Of a stretch of DNA of 64,000 nt, positions 9,198-18,124 are shown piece by piece (the first letter of the stretch is position 1; the number at the start of each line of letters is the position of its first letter). The stretch covers positions 124,001-188,000 of the forward strand of contig NZ_PEBQ01000093.1 of the NCBI RefSeq assembly GCF_002738225.1, in the 5' to 3' direction. Origin of the DNA: Acetobacter pomorum (GTDB taxonomy: Bacteria > Pseudomonadota > Alphaproteobacteria > Acetobacterales > Acetobacteraceae). The translations under genes were made by a program, and so were the position numbers. The notes beneath the pieces are model-generated. The model was not told where the DNA came from. It searched no databases and saw only the letters and a list, made by a program, of their open reading frames with translations.

Positions 9198-11309
9198 ATG
9201 TTTTCTTTTATATCATTTCACGGGCACATTCTGGCGCACCGAGATTTTTACCTGACGTGTATTCCGGTTGCGCAGGCTGTTTCTCCACATTGGAGCGTGG
9301 TGCAACTGGCGGCAGACGGCAACCATTTGCAGGGCTTTGCGGATGTGAATGTCGGTGTTGTTGAGGACGGAGAAAACAAAGGCCTGATTACGCTGGGGCA
9401 GAACGACCGGTTTTTTTCTGCCCAGCCCACAGGCAGAATAACTTGGGTGCCGCATATTTTGCCATGGGAGCTGTTTGTGCCAGTGCTCAGCCAGCATGTG
9501 CCTTTGCTGGCACGGCTGGCGCAGGGGGAATGGCTTATTGCAGGGCAGCAAAAGCCAGAGCCGGTTTTGTTCCATGAGCATTGGGTGCATCTTGGCAGCA
9601 ACAAGTGGGATTTGCGCACCCTTTTCCTGCGTGAAAAAGACGATACCATCATTATTTCCGATGGGCGGGAAACAGAGACCATTCTGCAGGCCTGTCCGTT
9701 ACCTGTGCAGAAAACGTTTATGGCCATGCTTTCTGCACAGATTAAGGCAATGGCCGGCACACCCTTTGCACAAACCGCAGAAAAAGCCCGTGAACAGTTG
9801 CAGTTGCAGCCCGAAGATTCAGCTTGTTTGCTGGAACTGGCAAAAGAATGCGCCAAGATAGGAAAGTTTGATCTGGCACGTACGGCCATACTGTGCGCGG
9901 CATTGCGAGATTTCCGGCCGGATCTGTATTTCTTTTGCGCTATTCTGTCCTTGCGGGAAAAAGCGAACAAACAGGCTGCGGCTTTGGCCAATCTGGCGCT
10001 GAAAGGCCGGTTTGGCACGGCCCCCATACCTGAGCCCCTGCAACAGTTGGTGCAAAGAACAGAGCAGGGAGAGGCCGCGCTACTATTGCTGCCTTCTGCC
10101 TTGAAAGAACACGCAGAAGGATTTGACCCAGCTTTTGACTTTTTAATGGCGCCTTTGCCGCTTGCCATGCTGGGGGCAAAAGATGTGCGGCAGGTTTATG
10201 CCCATCAGTTTGAGCAGATGGCATCTGCGTGCACCCAGCCAGAAAGGTTGCAACTGGTGCAGGCCGACCAGGCGCTGAACGGCGTGCAATACTGGAACCA
10301 GGTTGTGGCGGGCCATTATGCCTGGCTCAATCAGGACCGCACCAGTGCAGATCCGCATTATGCCACGGCCCGCAAGCTTTCCATTACATCCGGTATTGAG
10401 GCCATTCATTATAATTGCGGTGTTTACACGTGGCTGCCTGAAGGGGCCGCGCATAACCTGCATGAGCAGCAGGTAACAGACCAGCTGGGCTTTGGCGGGT
10501 GGCACTGGCATTCCAGCGCTGCGCCAGAACGTACTGAGGCAGATACCCCCGATGCCTGTATTGTTATGGGGTGTGATAGCGCCTATTTCCGCTTTGTTCC
10601 CAAGCTTGTCATGTCTCTTGCAAAGGCATGTCAGGCACAGCCGGATCAGGGGCGTTTTCGGTTGTGTCTGGGGGTGGATCGGCCTACGGATGAGCAACTC
10701 ACCCTGCTGCGTGATCTTGTAGCCTTTTTCTCGGCAAAAGATCGGGGGATGGATTTCACATTTGTGCACGGGCAACTTACCCATGCCGATCAAGCCACTT
10801 ATACCTGCATCCGCTATCTGATGTTGCCGCACATTGTAAACCAGTGGCCCTGCCCGGTGCTGACAGCAGATTGCGATGGCTACTTCCCGCAGGATTTCCC
10901 CACTTTATGGAAGGAACTTACATCCAGCGCGGATTACGGGTTCCGGCTGTATGCCTATAACCATGATGGAAAGCAGCGCTATGGTGAGCCTTGGGGCTTT
11001 GGGGCGGGCCTGTCCTATTTTGGAGAAATGGCGCTTCTGCCGCAGATTGGGCAGTATCTGCACAATTATGTTCAACGCACCTACAGTACGGAAAACCCAA
11101 CCAACTGGTGCATAGACCAGTGCGCACTGGCGCAGGCCTATTATCGCTTTATTGCATCGCGCTGGAATGACCTGCGGATCCATTTCATGGATGAAGGCAC
11201 GCCCCTTATGGTGATGTCGCACCATGTTGGTGGCAAGGATGCGCTTTTGGAACATGAAGGTGCGGTTTCTGAACAGGATTTACGCCAGTTCATGCAGGAC
11301 AACGCTTAA
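9198..11309 (+). CDS. large orphan protein: unknown N-terminus, TPR-like middle, GT-A glycosyltransferase-like C-terminus
   Basis: A 703-residue cytoplasmic protein with no signal peptide. GAGG precedes the ATG. Residues 1-190 match nothing I know. Residues ~185-300 are Ala/Leu-rich paired helices (EKAREQLQLQPEDSACLLEL, then AKIGKFDLARTAILCAALRD), typical of TPR-like repeats. From ~455 the sequence looks like a GT-A fold: an initial strand ACIVMGCDSAYFRFVPKLV, FRLCLGVD, then LTADCDGYF (D558-C-D560), which fits a DxD metal/sugar-nucleotide motif. WCIDQCALAQAYYR resembles the DQ step of GT8-type enzymes, and MSHHVGGK follows near the end. I infer a glycosyltransferase acting on an unknown acceptor. 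Several family members occur in Acetobacteraceae as I recall, but that needs checking. It is monocistronic, closed by a perfect terminator. Confidence 0.65.
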   Translation: MFSFISFHGHILAHRDFYLTCIPVAQAVSPHWSVVQLAADGNHLQGFADVNVGVVEDGENKGLITLGQNDRFFSAQPTGRITWVPHILPWELFVPVLSQHVPLLARLAQGEWLIAGQQKPEPVLFHEHWVHLGSNKWDLRTLFLREKDDTIIISDGRETETILQACPLPVQKTFMAMLSAQIKAMAGTPFAQTAEKAREQLQLQPEDSACLLELAKECAKIGKFDLARTAILCAALRDFRPDLYFFCAILSLREKANKQAAALANLALKGRFGTAPIPEPLQQLVQRTEQGEAALLLLPSALKEHAEGFDPAFDFLMAPLPLAMLGAKDVRQVYAHQFEQMASACTQPERLQLVQADQALNGVQYWNQVVAGHYAWLNQDRTSADPHYATARKLSITSGIEAIHYNCGVYTWLPEGAAHNLHEQQVTDQLGFGGWHWHSSAAPERTEADTPDACIVMGCDSAYFRFVPKLVMSLAKACQAQPDQGRFRLCLGVDRPTDEQLTLLRDLVAFFSAKDRGMDFTFVHGQLTHADQATYTCIRYLMLPHIVNQWPCPVLTADCDGYFPQDFPTLWKELTSSADYGFRLYAYNHDGKQRYGEPWGFGAGLSYFGEMALLPQIGQYLHNYVQRTYSTENPTNWCIDQCALAQAYYRFIASRWNDLRIHFMDEGTPLMVMSHHVGGKDALLEHEGAVSEQDLRQFMQDNA

Positions 11310-11322
11310 AGAGTATTTTGGC

Positions 11323-11356
11323 AAAAGCCGGTCAGTTCGTTCTGACCGGCTTTTTT
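11323..11356 (+). terminator. strong intrinsic terminator after the 703-residue gene
   Basis: AAAAGCCGGTCAG (11323-11335) and CTGACCGGCTTTT (11342-11354) form a perfect stem around the loop TTCGTT, ending in a T run. Confidence 0.95.
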
Positions 11357-11389
11357 GTTCGGGTTTTCATCGCAGGGGAAAAGCCACTG

Positions 11390-11674
11390 ATGACATATGC
11401 CGCATTGTACAAGGAAGAAGACGAGCAGCGTTTTCAGGATTGGCAAAGGGCGCATCCATCCGGGATTTTTGTAAACTCAAGTCCAGGGCGTCTGAATCCA
11501 AAATATATTGTAGCGCATCGGTCTGGGTGCATGTCCGTACAGCAGCACAAAGGGCGCACGGTGGTTTATTCTAAGCACTGCTTTGATAGTCTGCACGAAG
11601 CTCAGGACTACTTGCGTGCAGAATGTGGTGCAACGCCTTCAACCGGTTGCCGCAGATGCAAGCCAGCAGGGTAG
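11390..11674 (+). CDS. small conserved-looking Cys/His protein, possibly zinc-binding
   Basis: A 94-residue protein beginning MTYAALYKEEDEQRFQDW. The start was chosen because AGGGG lies 11 bases upstream and because the longer frame would begin inside the preceding terminator. The pattern is a helix with W, HPSGIFVNS, YIVAHRSGC, a stretch ending VVYSKHC, a helix FDSLHEAQDYLRAEC and a final CRRC. Two His-containing steps and five Cys suggest a small zinc-binding or Cys-linked fold. A similar order (W, N-S, H-x-C, K-x-C, CxxC-P) occurs in small domains sometimes seen near restriction or HNH nucleases, but I recall this only loosely and no such gene is nearby. Function is unknown. tRNA-His lies 80 bases downstream on the other strand. 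Confidence 0.6.
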   Translation: MTYAALYKEEDEQRFQDWQRAHPSGIFVNSSPGRLNPKYIVAHRSGCMSVQQHKGRTVVYSKHCFDSLHEAQDYLRAECGATPSTGCRRCKPAG

Positions 11675-11753
11675 TTGCGCAAGCATAAGACGGTGGCATG
11701 GCACGCAGTATGGGTGCTGTGCAGAAGGTATTTTGAATTTTAAGGAAATATGC

Positions 11754-11830
11754 TGGGGCGAACGACGGGGCTTGAACCCGCGACCACCGGTACCACAAAC
11801 CGGCGCTCTACCAGCTGAGCTACGTCCGCC
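11754..11830 (-). tRNA. tRNA-His (anticodon GTG)
   Basis: The minus strand folds into a full cloverleaf: acceptor GCGGACG/CGTTCGC, D arm AGCTC..GAGC, anticodon arm CCGGT-TTGTGGT-ACCGG with GTG in the loop, and T arm GCGGG-TTCAAGC-CCCGT. The 3' CCA is encoded at 11756-11754. The extra 5' base G-1 (position 11830) and C73 (position 11757) are also encoded, the pair recognised by histidyl-tRNA synthetase. Many alphaproteobacteria lack G-1, so this one keeps the canonical state. Confidence 0.97.
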
Positions 11831-11901
11831 GCACAGCAAGCGGACGTTTAGAGAAAACTGCGTCGTTCGTCAATCACTTCTGGCGTTTTTATGTAGAAAA
11901 A

Positions 11902-13077
11902 TCAGCTCTGGCGGCTTTTCCACTGTTCCAGACGGGCCACAGCTTCAATCAGCACCTCCTCACGCTTGCAAAAGGCAAAGCGAATCAGGTTGCGCGGGGG
12001 CGTGCCACTTTGCGCATCATAAAAGGCAGATGCAGGAATGGTGGTGACACCGGCCTGCTCTGTCAGCAGACGGCTGAAGGCCATGTCATCCAGCCCGTTT
12101 GCCAGCGGGGTAATATCGGCCATCACAAAGTAGCTGCCTTGGCAGGGCAACACGCCAAAGCCCACACGCGCCAGCCCGGCAGAAAGGATCTGGCGTTTTG
12201 TATCCATCTCCTGCGCCAGTTGGGTAAAGTAGGCGGTATCCTTGTTCAGCCCAAAGGCCACGGCGCGTTGCAGGTTGGGGGCGGTGGCAAATACAAGGTT
12301 CTGGTGCGCTTTGGCCACCACGGCCGCCAGCGGGGCCGGGGCGGTAACGTAGCCCACCTTCCAGCCCGTAAAGGAAAAGCTTTTGCCTGCGCTGCCAATA
12401 CGGATGCAGCGTTCGCGCATATCCGGCAACGCCATCAGCGAGAGGTGCGGCACGCCAAATACAAGGTGTTCATACACCTCATCGCAGATAGCGTAGGTAT
12501 CATGCTGGCGCATCAGCTCGGCAATAAAGGCCAGTTCCTCGGCGGTGAATACCTTGCCGGTGGGGTTCATGGGGGTGTTGAGCACAATGGCTTTGGTGCG
12601 CGGGCCAAAGGCGTTCTTCAGGGCCTCACGCGGGAGCGCCCAGTCTGGCGCTTCCAGCCGCACAAGGCGCGCAATGCCCCCAAGCTGGCGCACAACGGGC
12701 AGATAGGTATCGTAAAGGGGTTCCATCAGCACCACCTCATCCCCCGGCTCTATCAACGCCAGGAAGGAGGCTGCCAGGGCTTCGGTTGCGCCGGAGGTCA
12801 CCACCACTTCCGATTCGGCATCAACAGGAATGTTCTGGAATCGGGCAGAGGCATCTGCAACGGCCGTGCGCAGTTCTGGCAGGCCTGTAAGGGGCGCATA
12901 CTGGTTGCGCCCATCAAGCAGGGCATCTGCGGCAAGCTGCGCCATATCCTGCGGGCCTTCCGTATCAGGAAAACCCTGCCCAAGATTGATGGCATCGTGC
13001 TTGCGGGCCAGCTCGGACATAAGCGTGAATATAGTGACAGGCTGGTTTGCAAGCTGCCTGTTAAGCAATTTTGTCAT
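11902..13077 (-). CDS. class I/II pyridoxal-phosphate aminotransferase
   Basis: A 391-residue fold-type I aminotransferase, acting in the cytoplasm on an amino acid and a 2-oxo acid. Conserved features in order are INLGQGFPDTEGP, YAPLTGLPELR, TSGATEALAAS, LNTPMNPTGKVF, ICDEVYEHLVF and the PLP lysine in GSAGKSFSFTGWKVGY. The C-terminal Arg that binds the substrate carboxylate is in NLIRFAFCK. The layout is closest to the kynurenine/methionine aminotransferase group (YbdL-like), also annotated as DapC-like aminotransferases. Substrate cannot be fixed from sequence; a succinyldiaminopimelate role is possible because dapD and dapE are elsewhere in this window, but they are 38 kb away. It ends 72 bases before tRNA-His. 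Confidence 0.9.
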   Translation of the reverse strand: MTKLLNRQLANQPVTIFTLMSELARKHDAINLGQGFPDTEGPQDMAQLAADALLDGRNQYAPLTGLPELRTAVADASARFQNIPVDAESEVVVTSGATEALAASFLALIEPGDEVVLMEPLYDTYLPVVRQLGGIARLVRLEAPDWALPREALKNAFGPRTKAIVLNTPMNPTGKVFTAEELAFIAELMRQHDTYAICDEVYEHLVFGVPHLSLMALPDMRERCIRIGSAGKSFSFTGWKVGYVTAPAPLAAVVAKAHQNLVFATAPNLQRAVAFGLNKDTAYFTQLAQEMDTKRQILSAGLARVGFGVLPCQGSYFVMADITPLANGLDDMAFSRLLTEQAGVTTIPASAFYDAQSGTPPRNLIRFAFCKREEVLIEAVARLEQWKSRQS

Positions 13078-13270
13078 TACAAAGTTCCTTGCCCCGCGGG
13101 CGGAAAGCGGCGAATAAAACGCGTTGCCGAAACAGTGCGCATAAAGGTTGGTTTGGTGCTTTATCGATACAAATCTGCATCTGCCTGATTGCCCGCACGG
13201 GCAAGCCGTGCAAGTGTAACGGTGTGGGGTGCCTTCTGCCTATAGGGCAGGGTGGCGCCATAATGGACAG

Positions 13271-13286
13271 GCCCGTAATAACGGGC
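13271..13286. repeat. palindrome upstream of glnB
   Basis: GCCCGT-AATA-ACGGGC is a perfect 6+6 inverted repeat ending 28 bases before the glnB start. It sits where a promoter or operator would be expected. No matching regulator site was recognised. Confidence 0.4.
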
Positions 13287-13304
13287 ACAACAATGGTATA
13301 TTGA

Positions 13305-13652
<348 letters not shown>

Positions 13653-13654
13653 TA

Positions 13655-13681
13655 CACCCTCTTGCGCTAGCGTAAGGGGTG
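13655..13681 (+). other. hairpin in the glnB-glnA gap
   Basis: CACCC-T-CTTGCG (13655-13666) pairs with CGTAAG-GGGTG (13671-13681) around the loop CTAG, with one bulged T and one G-T pair. There is no T run, so it looks more like a processing or partial-termination element than an intrinsic terminator. Confidence 0.55.
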
Positions 13682-13712
13682 GAGATGTGCGCGTGCATGA
13701 TTCCCGCAGACC

Positions 13713-13736
13713 GCATGCCCGCAAAGTGCGGCATGC
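13713..13736 (+). other. second hairpin before glnA
   Basis: GCATGCC (13713-13719) pairs with GGCATGC (13730-13736). After one bulged C the inner arm GCA/TGC closes a three-base loop. It ends 24 bases before the glnA start and close to its ribosome binding site. Confidence 0.45.
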
Positions 13737-13760
13737 TGACAAAGCTTAGGTGAAGAGAGC

Positions 13761-15206
13761 ATGGTAAAAAAAACAGCTCCGGCGGGTGACAGCAAGGCTG
13801 CTGCAATTGCCAAGGTTTTTGATCTGATTCAGGAACACTCTGTGGAACTGGTGGATCTGCGTTTTACAGACCCCAAGGGCAAGTGGCATCATACATGCCA
13901 GTATGTCAGCACCATCGAAGAAGATAGCTTTACCGATGGCTTTATGTTTGATGGATCTTCCATCGGCGGGTGGAAAGCCATTAACGAAAGCGACATGGTT
14001 CTGCTGCCGGATCCGACATCCGCAGTGATGGACCCTTTCTCTGCTCGTCCGCAGCTGATCCTGTTCTGCGATATTATCGAACCTTCCACCGGGCAGCCTT
14101 ACAACCGCGACCCGCGCTCTACCGCCAAGCTGGCTGAGCAGTATCTCAAGTCCTCCGGTCTGGGTGATACGGCATTCTTTGGCCCGGAAGCTGAATTCTT
14201 CATCTTCGACAACGTGCTGTTTGGTACCGGCCCGAACTACGGCAAGTATCAGTTGGACAGTATTGAAGGCCCCGATGCATCCCTGAAGGAATATCCTGAA
14301 GGCAACATGGGCCACCGTCCGGGTGTGAAGGGTGGTTACTTCCCCGTGCCGCCAGTGGATAGCGAAAGCGACCTGCGCGCAGAAATGCTGGCAGCCATGG
14401 GCGAAATGGGTCTGGCTATTGAAAAGCACCACCATGAAGTGGCGCAGTCTCAGCACGAACTTGGCACCAAGTTTGAAACGCTGGTACGCGCAGCAGACTT
14501 CATGCAGATCTACAAATACTGTGTGCACAATGTTGCCAATTCCTACGGCAAAACAGCAACATTCATGCCCAAGCCCATCTATGGTGATAACGGCTCCGGC
14601 ATGCACGTTCACCAGTCTATCTGGAAAGACGGCAAGCCCACATTTGCTGGCAATGGCTATGCAGACCTGTCTGACACGGCCCTGTATTACATTGGCGGCA
14701 TTATCAAGCACGCCAAGGCGCTGAACGCCTTCACCAACCCGTCCACCAACTCCTACAAGCGCCTGATTCCGGGCTTTGAAGCACCTGTGCTGCTGGCATA
14801 TTCTGCCCGCAACCGTTCTGCTTCCTGCCGTATTCCGTACGCAACAAGCCCCAAGGCCAAGCGCGTTGAAGTGCGCTTCCCGGACCCCACAGCCAACCCG
14901 TATCTGGCATTCGCTGCCATGCTGATGGCTGGTATGGACGGCATCAAGAACAAGATCCACCCGGGCGATGCCATGGACAAGGATCTGTATGACCTGCCGC
15001 CGGAAGAACTGAAGCAGATCCCGACAGTTGCGGGCTCCCTGCGTGAAGCTCTGGAAGCTCTGGCAGCGGATCATGAGTTCCTGCTGGCTGGTGGCGTGTT
15101 CACCAAAGACCAGATCGAAAGCTACATCACCCTGAAATGGGATGATGTGTACCGTTTCGAACACACACCGCACCCGGTTGAATTCGAAATGTACTACTCC
15201 GTCTGA
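13761..15206 (+). CDS. glnA: glutamine synthetase type I
   Basis: A 481-residue dodecameric enzyme that makes glutamine from glutamate, ammonia and ATP. The N-terminal beta-grasp has [12 protein letters not shown]. The catalytic part has [12 protein letters not shown], the Mg/glutamate loop [16 protein letters not shown] and the glutamate-binding [10 protein letters not shown]. Near the C-terminus LYDLPPEE carries the tyrosine adenylylated in GSI-beta enzymes, so activity should be under adenylyltransferase/PII control. The longer N-terminus ([15 protein letters not shown]) than E. coli has been kept because AGGTGAAGAGAG lies just upstream. A second frame on the opposite strand (13746-15173) is a shadow. 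Confidence 0.98.
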   Translation: MVKKTAPAGDSKAAAIAKVFDLIQEHSVELVDLRFTDPKGKWHHTCQYVSTIEEDSFTDGFMFDGSSIGGWKAINESDMVLLPDPTSAVMDPFSARPQLILFCDIIEPSTGQPYNRDPRSTAKLAEQYLKSSGLGDTAFFGPEAEFFIFDNVLFGTGPNYGKYQLDSIEGPDASLKEYPEGNMGHRPGVKGGYFPVPPVDSESDLRAEMLAAMGEMGLAIEKHHHEVAQSQHELGTKFETLVRAADFMQIYKYCVHNVANSYGKTATFMPKPIYGDNGSGMHVHQSIWKDGKPTFAGNGYADLSDTALYYIGGIIKHAKALNAFTNPSTNSYKRLIPGFEAPVLLAYSARNRSASCRIPYATSPKAKRVEVRFPDPTANPYLAFAAMLMAGMDGIKNKIHPGDAMDKDLYDLPPEELKQIPTVAGSLREALEALAADHEFLLAGGVFTKDQIESYITLKWDDVYRFEHTPHPVEFEMYYSV

Positions 15207-15240
15207 TTTTCTTTCCCTTCGGGGAAGGTTTCAGAAACAG

Positions 15241-15276
15241 AAAAGGCGCGGTTCCCGTTGGGGGCCGCGCTTTTTT
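15241..15276 (+). terminator. intrinsic terminator after glnA
   Basis: GCGCGG (15246-15251) pairs with CCGCGC (15265-15270), with an inner CCC/GGG, and is followed by six T. Confidence 0.9.
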
Positions 15277-15491
15277 GTTGGAACTGATACGTTCAAGTAT
15301 CAAGCCCCCAGTTTTTGAAGTGCATATTGCTGAAATTGCCAGATTTTATAAAAAAATGCAGGCACAGTTTTCGGCCTTTACGGTATTTTCTTGGGTTGCA
15401 CTGCCGCGCTGTTGTATTGATCAGCCTGAAACAGTTTTTCTTGTTTAGAAAAATACAGATGTAAACGTATGCGGGGCGGAAAACAGGTCAC

Positions 15492-17906
15492 ATGATACAC
15501 ACAAACAGCAACCGGCCCGATATTGTATTACAGATTACCGCAGCGGTTTACGCGGCAGCGGGCTTTTTTCTTACAGGTGGCGGGCTTTGGCTGGCTTTGC
15601 TGGGCGGGTCCTGCTTTTACGTGCTGTGTGGTGTGGGGCTTCTGGCCACGGCGGTGCTGTTGTGGCGCCGCCAGCGCGCGGCCCTATGGGTGTATGCGGT
15701 GCTGGTTGCGGCCACGCTTGTGTGGTCTGTTGGGGAATGCGGGTTTGATTTCTGGGCACTGGCCCCGCGGGGTGATGTGCTGTTGCCGCTGGGCCTGTGG
15801 CTTGTTCTGCCTTTTGTGTCTTCCCGGTTGTTACCCTCTTCGGGCTGGAACAGCGCACCACTGATTGCAGGCGTTGTGGCAGGGGCCGGTGTGTATGGTT
15901 ATGCTCTTACGCAGGACCCGCAGGATATTGCCGGAACATTGCCGCGTGCTGGTGCGCGGGCCTCGGCCGCCCTTCTACCGGGTGATGCCACGCCTGTGCC
16001 CGCGGCAGACTGGCCCGCATATGGCCGCACACAGGCGGGGGACAGATACTCCTCACTGGCGCAGATCAATGCCAGCAATGTGCATGATCTGAAGGTGGCA
16101 TGGGTATTCCGCACCCATGATCTGAAACGTGCGGATGATCCGGGAGAAATTACAGATGAGGCCACGCCCATAAAGGTGCGTGATACGCTGTATCTGTGCT
16201 CCCCACATCAGATCCTGTTTGCGATAGATGCCGCCACCGGGCATGAGCGCTGGCATTTTGACCCCAAAATTACCTACAACGCCTCCTATCAGCACATGAC
16301 ATGCCGCGGTGTGTCCTACGCAGAAACTCCGGTGGCGGAAGAACAGGCCCACGATGTGGCTGTGGCAGATGAGTGCGCACGCCGTATCTTCCTCCCCACC
16401 AATGATGGCCGTCTGTTTGCGTTAAATGCTGATACCGGAGCCTTGTGCCGTGGTTTTGGGCGTGATGGCGCAGTGGACCTTACAGAGGGCATGCCCATGC
16501 GCACGCCAGGGTTTTATGAACCCACATCTCCGCCGGTTATTACTTCCAAAGTGGCCATTATTTCTGGCGCGGTCACGGATAACTACTCCACGCATGAGCC
16601 TTCGGGCGTGACACGCGGGTATGATCTGTATAGCGGCAAGCTGGTATGGGCGTTTGATCCGGGAAACCCGGACCCGAACGAGCTGCCCTCCGCCACGCAT
16701 CATTATGTGGCCAATTCCCCCAATTCATGGATCACCTCGGCCTATGATGCACGGCTGAACCAGATTTACATTCCCACAGGTGTGGCCACGCCGGATATCT
16801 GGGGCGGGCACCGCACGCCGGATCAGGAGCGCTATGCATCGGGCATTCTGGCGCTGGATGCCGATACCGGGCGCAAGGTGTGGTTTTACCAGACCGTGCA
16901 TCATGATCTGTGGGATATGGACGTGCCTGCCCAGCCCAGCCTTGTGGACATAAAACAGGCCGATGGCGCTGTAGTGCCTGCGCTGTATGCACCTGCCAAA
17001 ACCGGCAACATCTTTGTGCTGGACCGGCGCAACGGCCATCTGCTGGTACCTGCGCCAGAAATGCCTGTGCCGCAGGGTCCTGCGCCGGGGGATCATCTTT
17101 CTCCCACCCAGCCGTTCTCGGCCCTCACATTCCGCCCCAAAAACAACCTGACAGATGCAGATATGTGGGGGGCCACCATGTTTGACCAACTGGCCTGCCG
17201 TATCATGTTCAAACGCCTGCGGTATGAAGGGCCGTTTACGCCGCCTTCCACACAGGGCACGCTGGTGTTCCCCGGTAATCTGGGCATGTTTGAATGGGGC
17301 GGTCTGGCGGTGGACCCGGTGCGGGAGGTGGCATTTACCAACCCCATTGCCGTGCCGTTTGTTTCTCGCCTTGTGCCGCGTGGGCCGAATAACCCGGCAG
17401 AGCCGCCGCAGAATGCTGGCCCTTCTGGCGGGGAGGCTGGCCTGCAACCGCAATACGGCACCCCGTTTGGGGTGGATTTGCACCCATTCCTGTCCCCCAT
17501 TGGTATTCCGTGCAAGCAGCCGGGTTGGGGCTACGTGGCCGGGTTGGATTTGCGCACCAACAAAATACTGTGGAAGCACCGCAACGGCACCACGCGGGAT
17601 AGCTCTCCCGTGCCGTTGGCTTTCCGTGTGGGCGTGCCATCTTTGGGTGGGCCTATCATCACCGCGGGGGGCGTGGCATTTCTGACATCCACGCTGGATA
17701 TGTATATCCGCGCATATGATATTACCACCGGGCAGCAGCTCTGGCAGGACCGCCTGCCCGCCGGAGGACAATCCACCCCCATGACGTATGAGGAAAACGG
17801 CCACCAGTATGTGCTCTCGGTAGATGGCGGCCACGGTTCCTTTGGCACCAAGATGGGGGATTACGTGGTGGCCTATGCGCTGCCAGATGCGCAGGCAAAA
17901 CACTAA
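15492..17906 (+). CDS. gcd: membrane-bound PQQ-dependent glucose dehydrogenase
   Basis: An 804-residue quinoprotein that oxidises D-glucose to gluconolactone in the periplasm and reduces ubiquinone. Five membrane helices occupy about residues 10-140, ending GECGFDFWALAPRGD, as in E. coli Gcd. The rest is the eight-bladed PQQ propeller. YQHMTCRGVSY holds the His that contacts PQQ, HHDLWDMDVPAQPS the catalytic Asp, and YAPAKTGNIFVLDRRNG the Lys at the PQQ ring. MWGATMFDQLACR and GNLGMFEWGG are further family landmarks. Length and sequence along the whole protein follow E. coli Gcd. Quinate dehydrogenase (QuiA) is the nearest alternative. The partial lactonase-like gene at the window start could act on the product, which is a speculation. 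Confidence 0.93.
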   Translation: MIHTNSNRPDIVLQITAAVYAAAGFFLTGGGLWLALLGGSCFYVLCGVGLLATAVLLWRRQRAALWVYAVLVAATLVWSVGECGFDFWALAPRGDVLLPLGLWLVLPFVSSRLLPSSGWNSAPLIAGVVAGAGVYGYALTQDPQDIAGTLPRAGARASAALLPGDATPVPAADWPAYGRTQAGDRYSSLAQINASNVHDLKVAWVFRTHDLKRADDPGEITDEATPIKVRDTLYLCSPHQILFAIDAATGHERWHFDPKITYNASYQHMTCRGVSYAETPVAEEQAHDVAVADECARRIFLPTNDGRLFALNADTGALCRGFGRDGAVDLTEGMPMRTPGFYEPTSPPVITSKVAIISGAVTDNYSTHEPSGVTRGYDLYSGKLVWAFDPGNPDPNELPSATHHYVANSPNSWITSAYDARLNQIYIPTGVATPDIWGGHRTPDQERYASGILALDADTGRKVWFYQTVHHDLWDMDVPAQPSLVDIKQADGAVVPALYAPAKTGNIFVLDRRNGHLLVPAPEMPVPQGPAPGDHLSPTQPFSALTFRPKNNLTDADMWGATMFDQLACRIMFKRLRYEGPFTPPSTQGTLVFPGNLGMFEWGGLAVDPVREVAFTNPIAVPFVSRLVPRGPNNPAEPPQNAGPSGGEAGLQPQYGTPFGVDLHPFLSPIGIPCKQPGWGYVAGLDLRTNKILWKHRNGTTRDSSPVPLAFRVGVPSLGGPIITAGGVAFLTSTLDMYIRAYDITTGQQLWQDRLPAGGQSTPMTYEENGHQYVLSVDGGHGSFGTKMGDYVVAYALPDAQAKH

Positions 17907-17933
17907 AACCACCTTATTTTGAAAAGCGGTTTG

Positions 17934-17967
17934 GCGGGCACATGTTTCATGCATGTGCCCGCTTTGC
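17934..17967 (+). terminator. terminator-like hairpin after gcd
   Basis: GCGGGCACATG (17934-17944) is perfectly complementary to CATGTGCCCGC (17952-17962) around a seven-base loop. The following bases, TTTGCGTTT, are only partly T-rich. Confidence 0.65.
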
Positions 17968-18124
17968 GTTTGGGGGAAAGCAGTGGGCATGAAAACATCT
18001 TCTTGCCGCCGCGCGTGGGATGCGTGATCCTGCATGTATGTGGAACGAACCCTACCTTGAAACATGTTGCCGCGCCGCCCTGCACCGGCTTTGCCTTGCG
18101 GGCACGGCAGGCCGGCCAACGGGC

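Noticed and set aside
12010..13188. 392-codon open frame opposite the aminotransferase gene
   Set aside because: Full overlap with a gene that has every PLP-enzyme motif; Gly/His/Arg-rich composition is that of a shadow frame.
13746..15173. 475-codon open frame opposite glnA
   Set aside because: It mirrors glnA over its whole length and exists because GC-rich codons rarely give stops on the other strand. No family motif or ribosome binding site.
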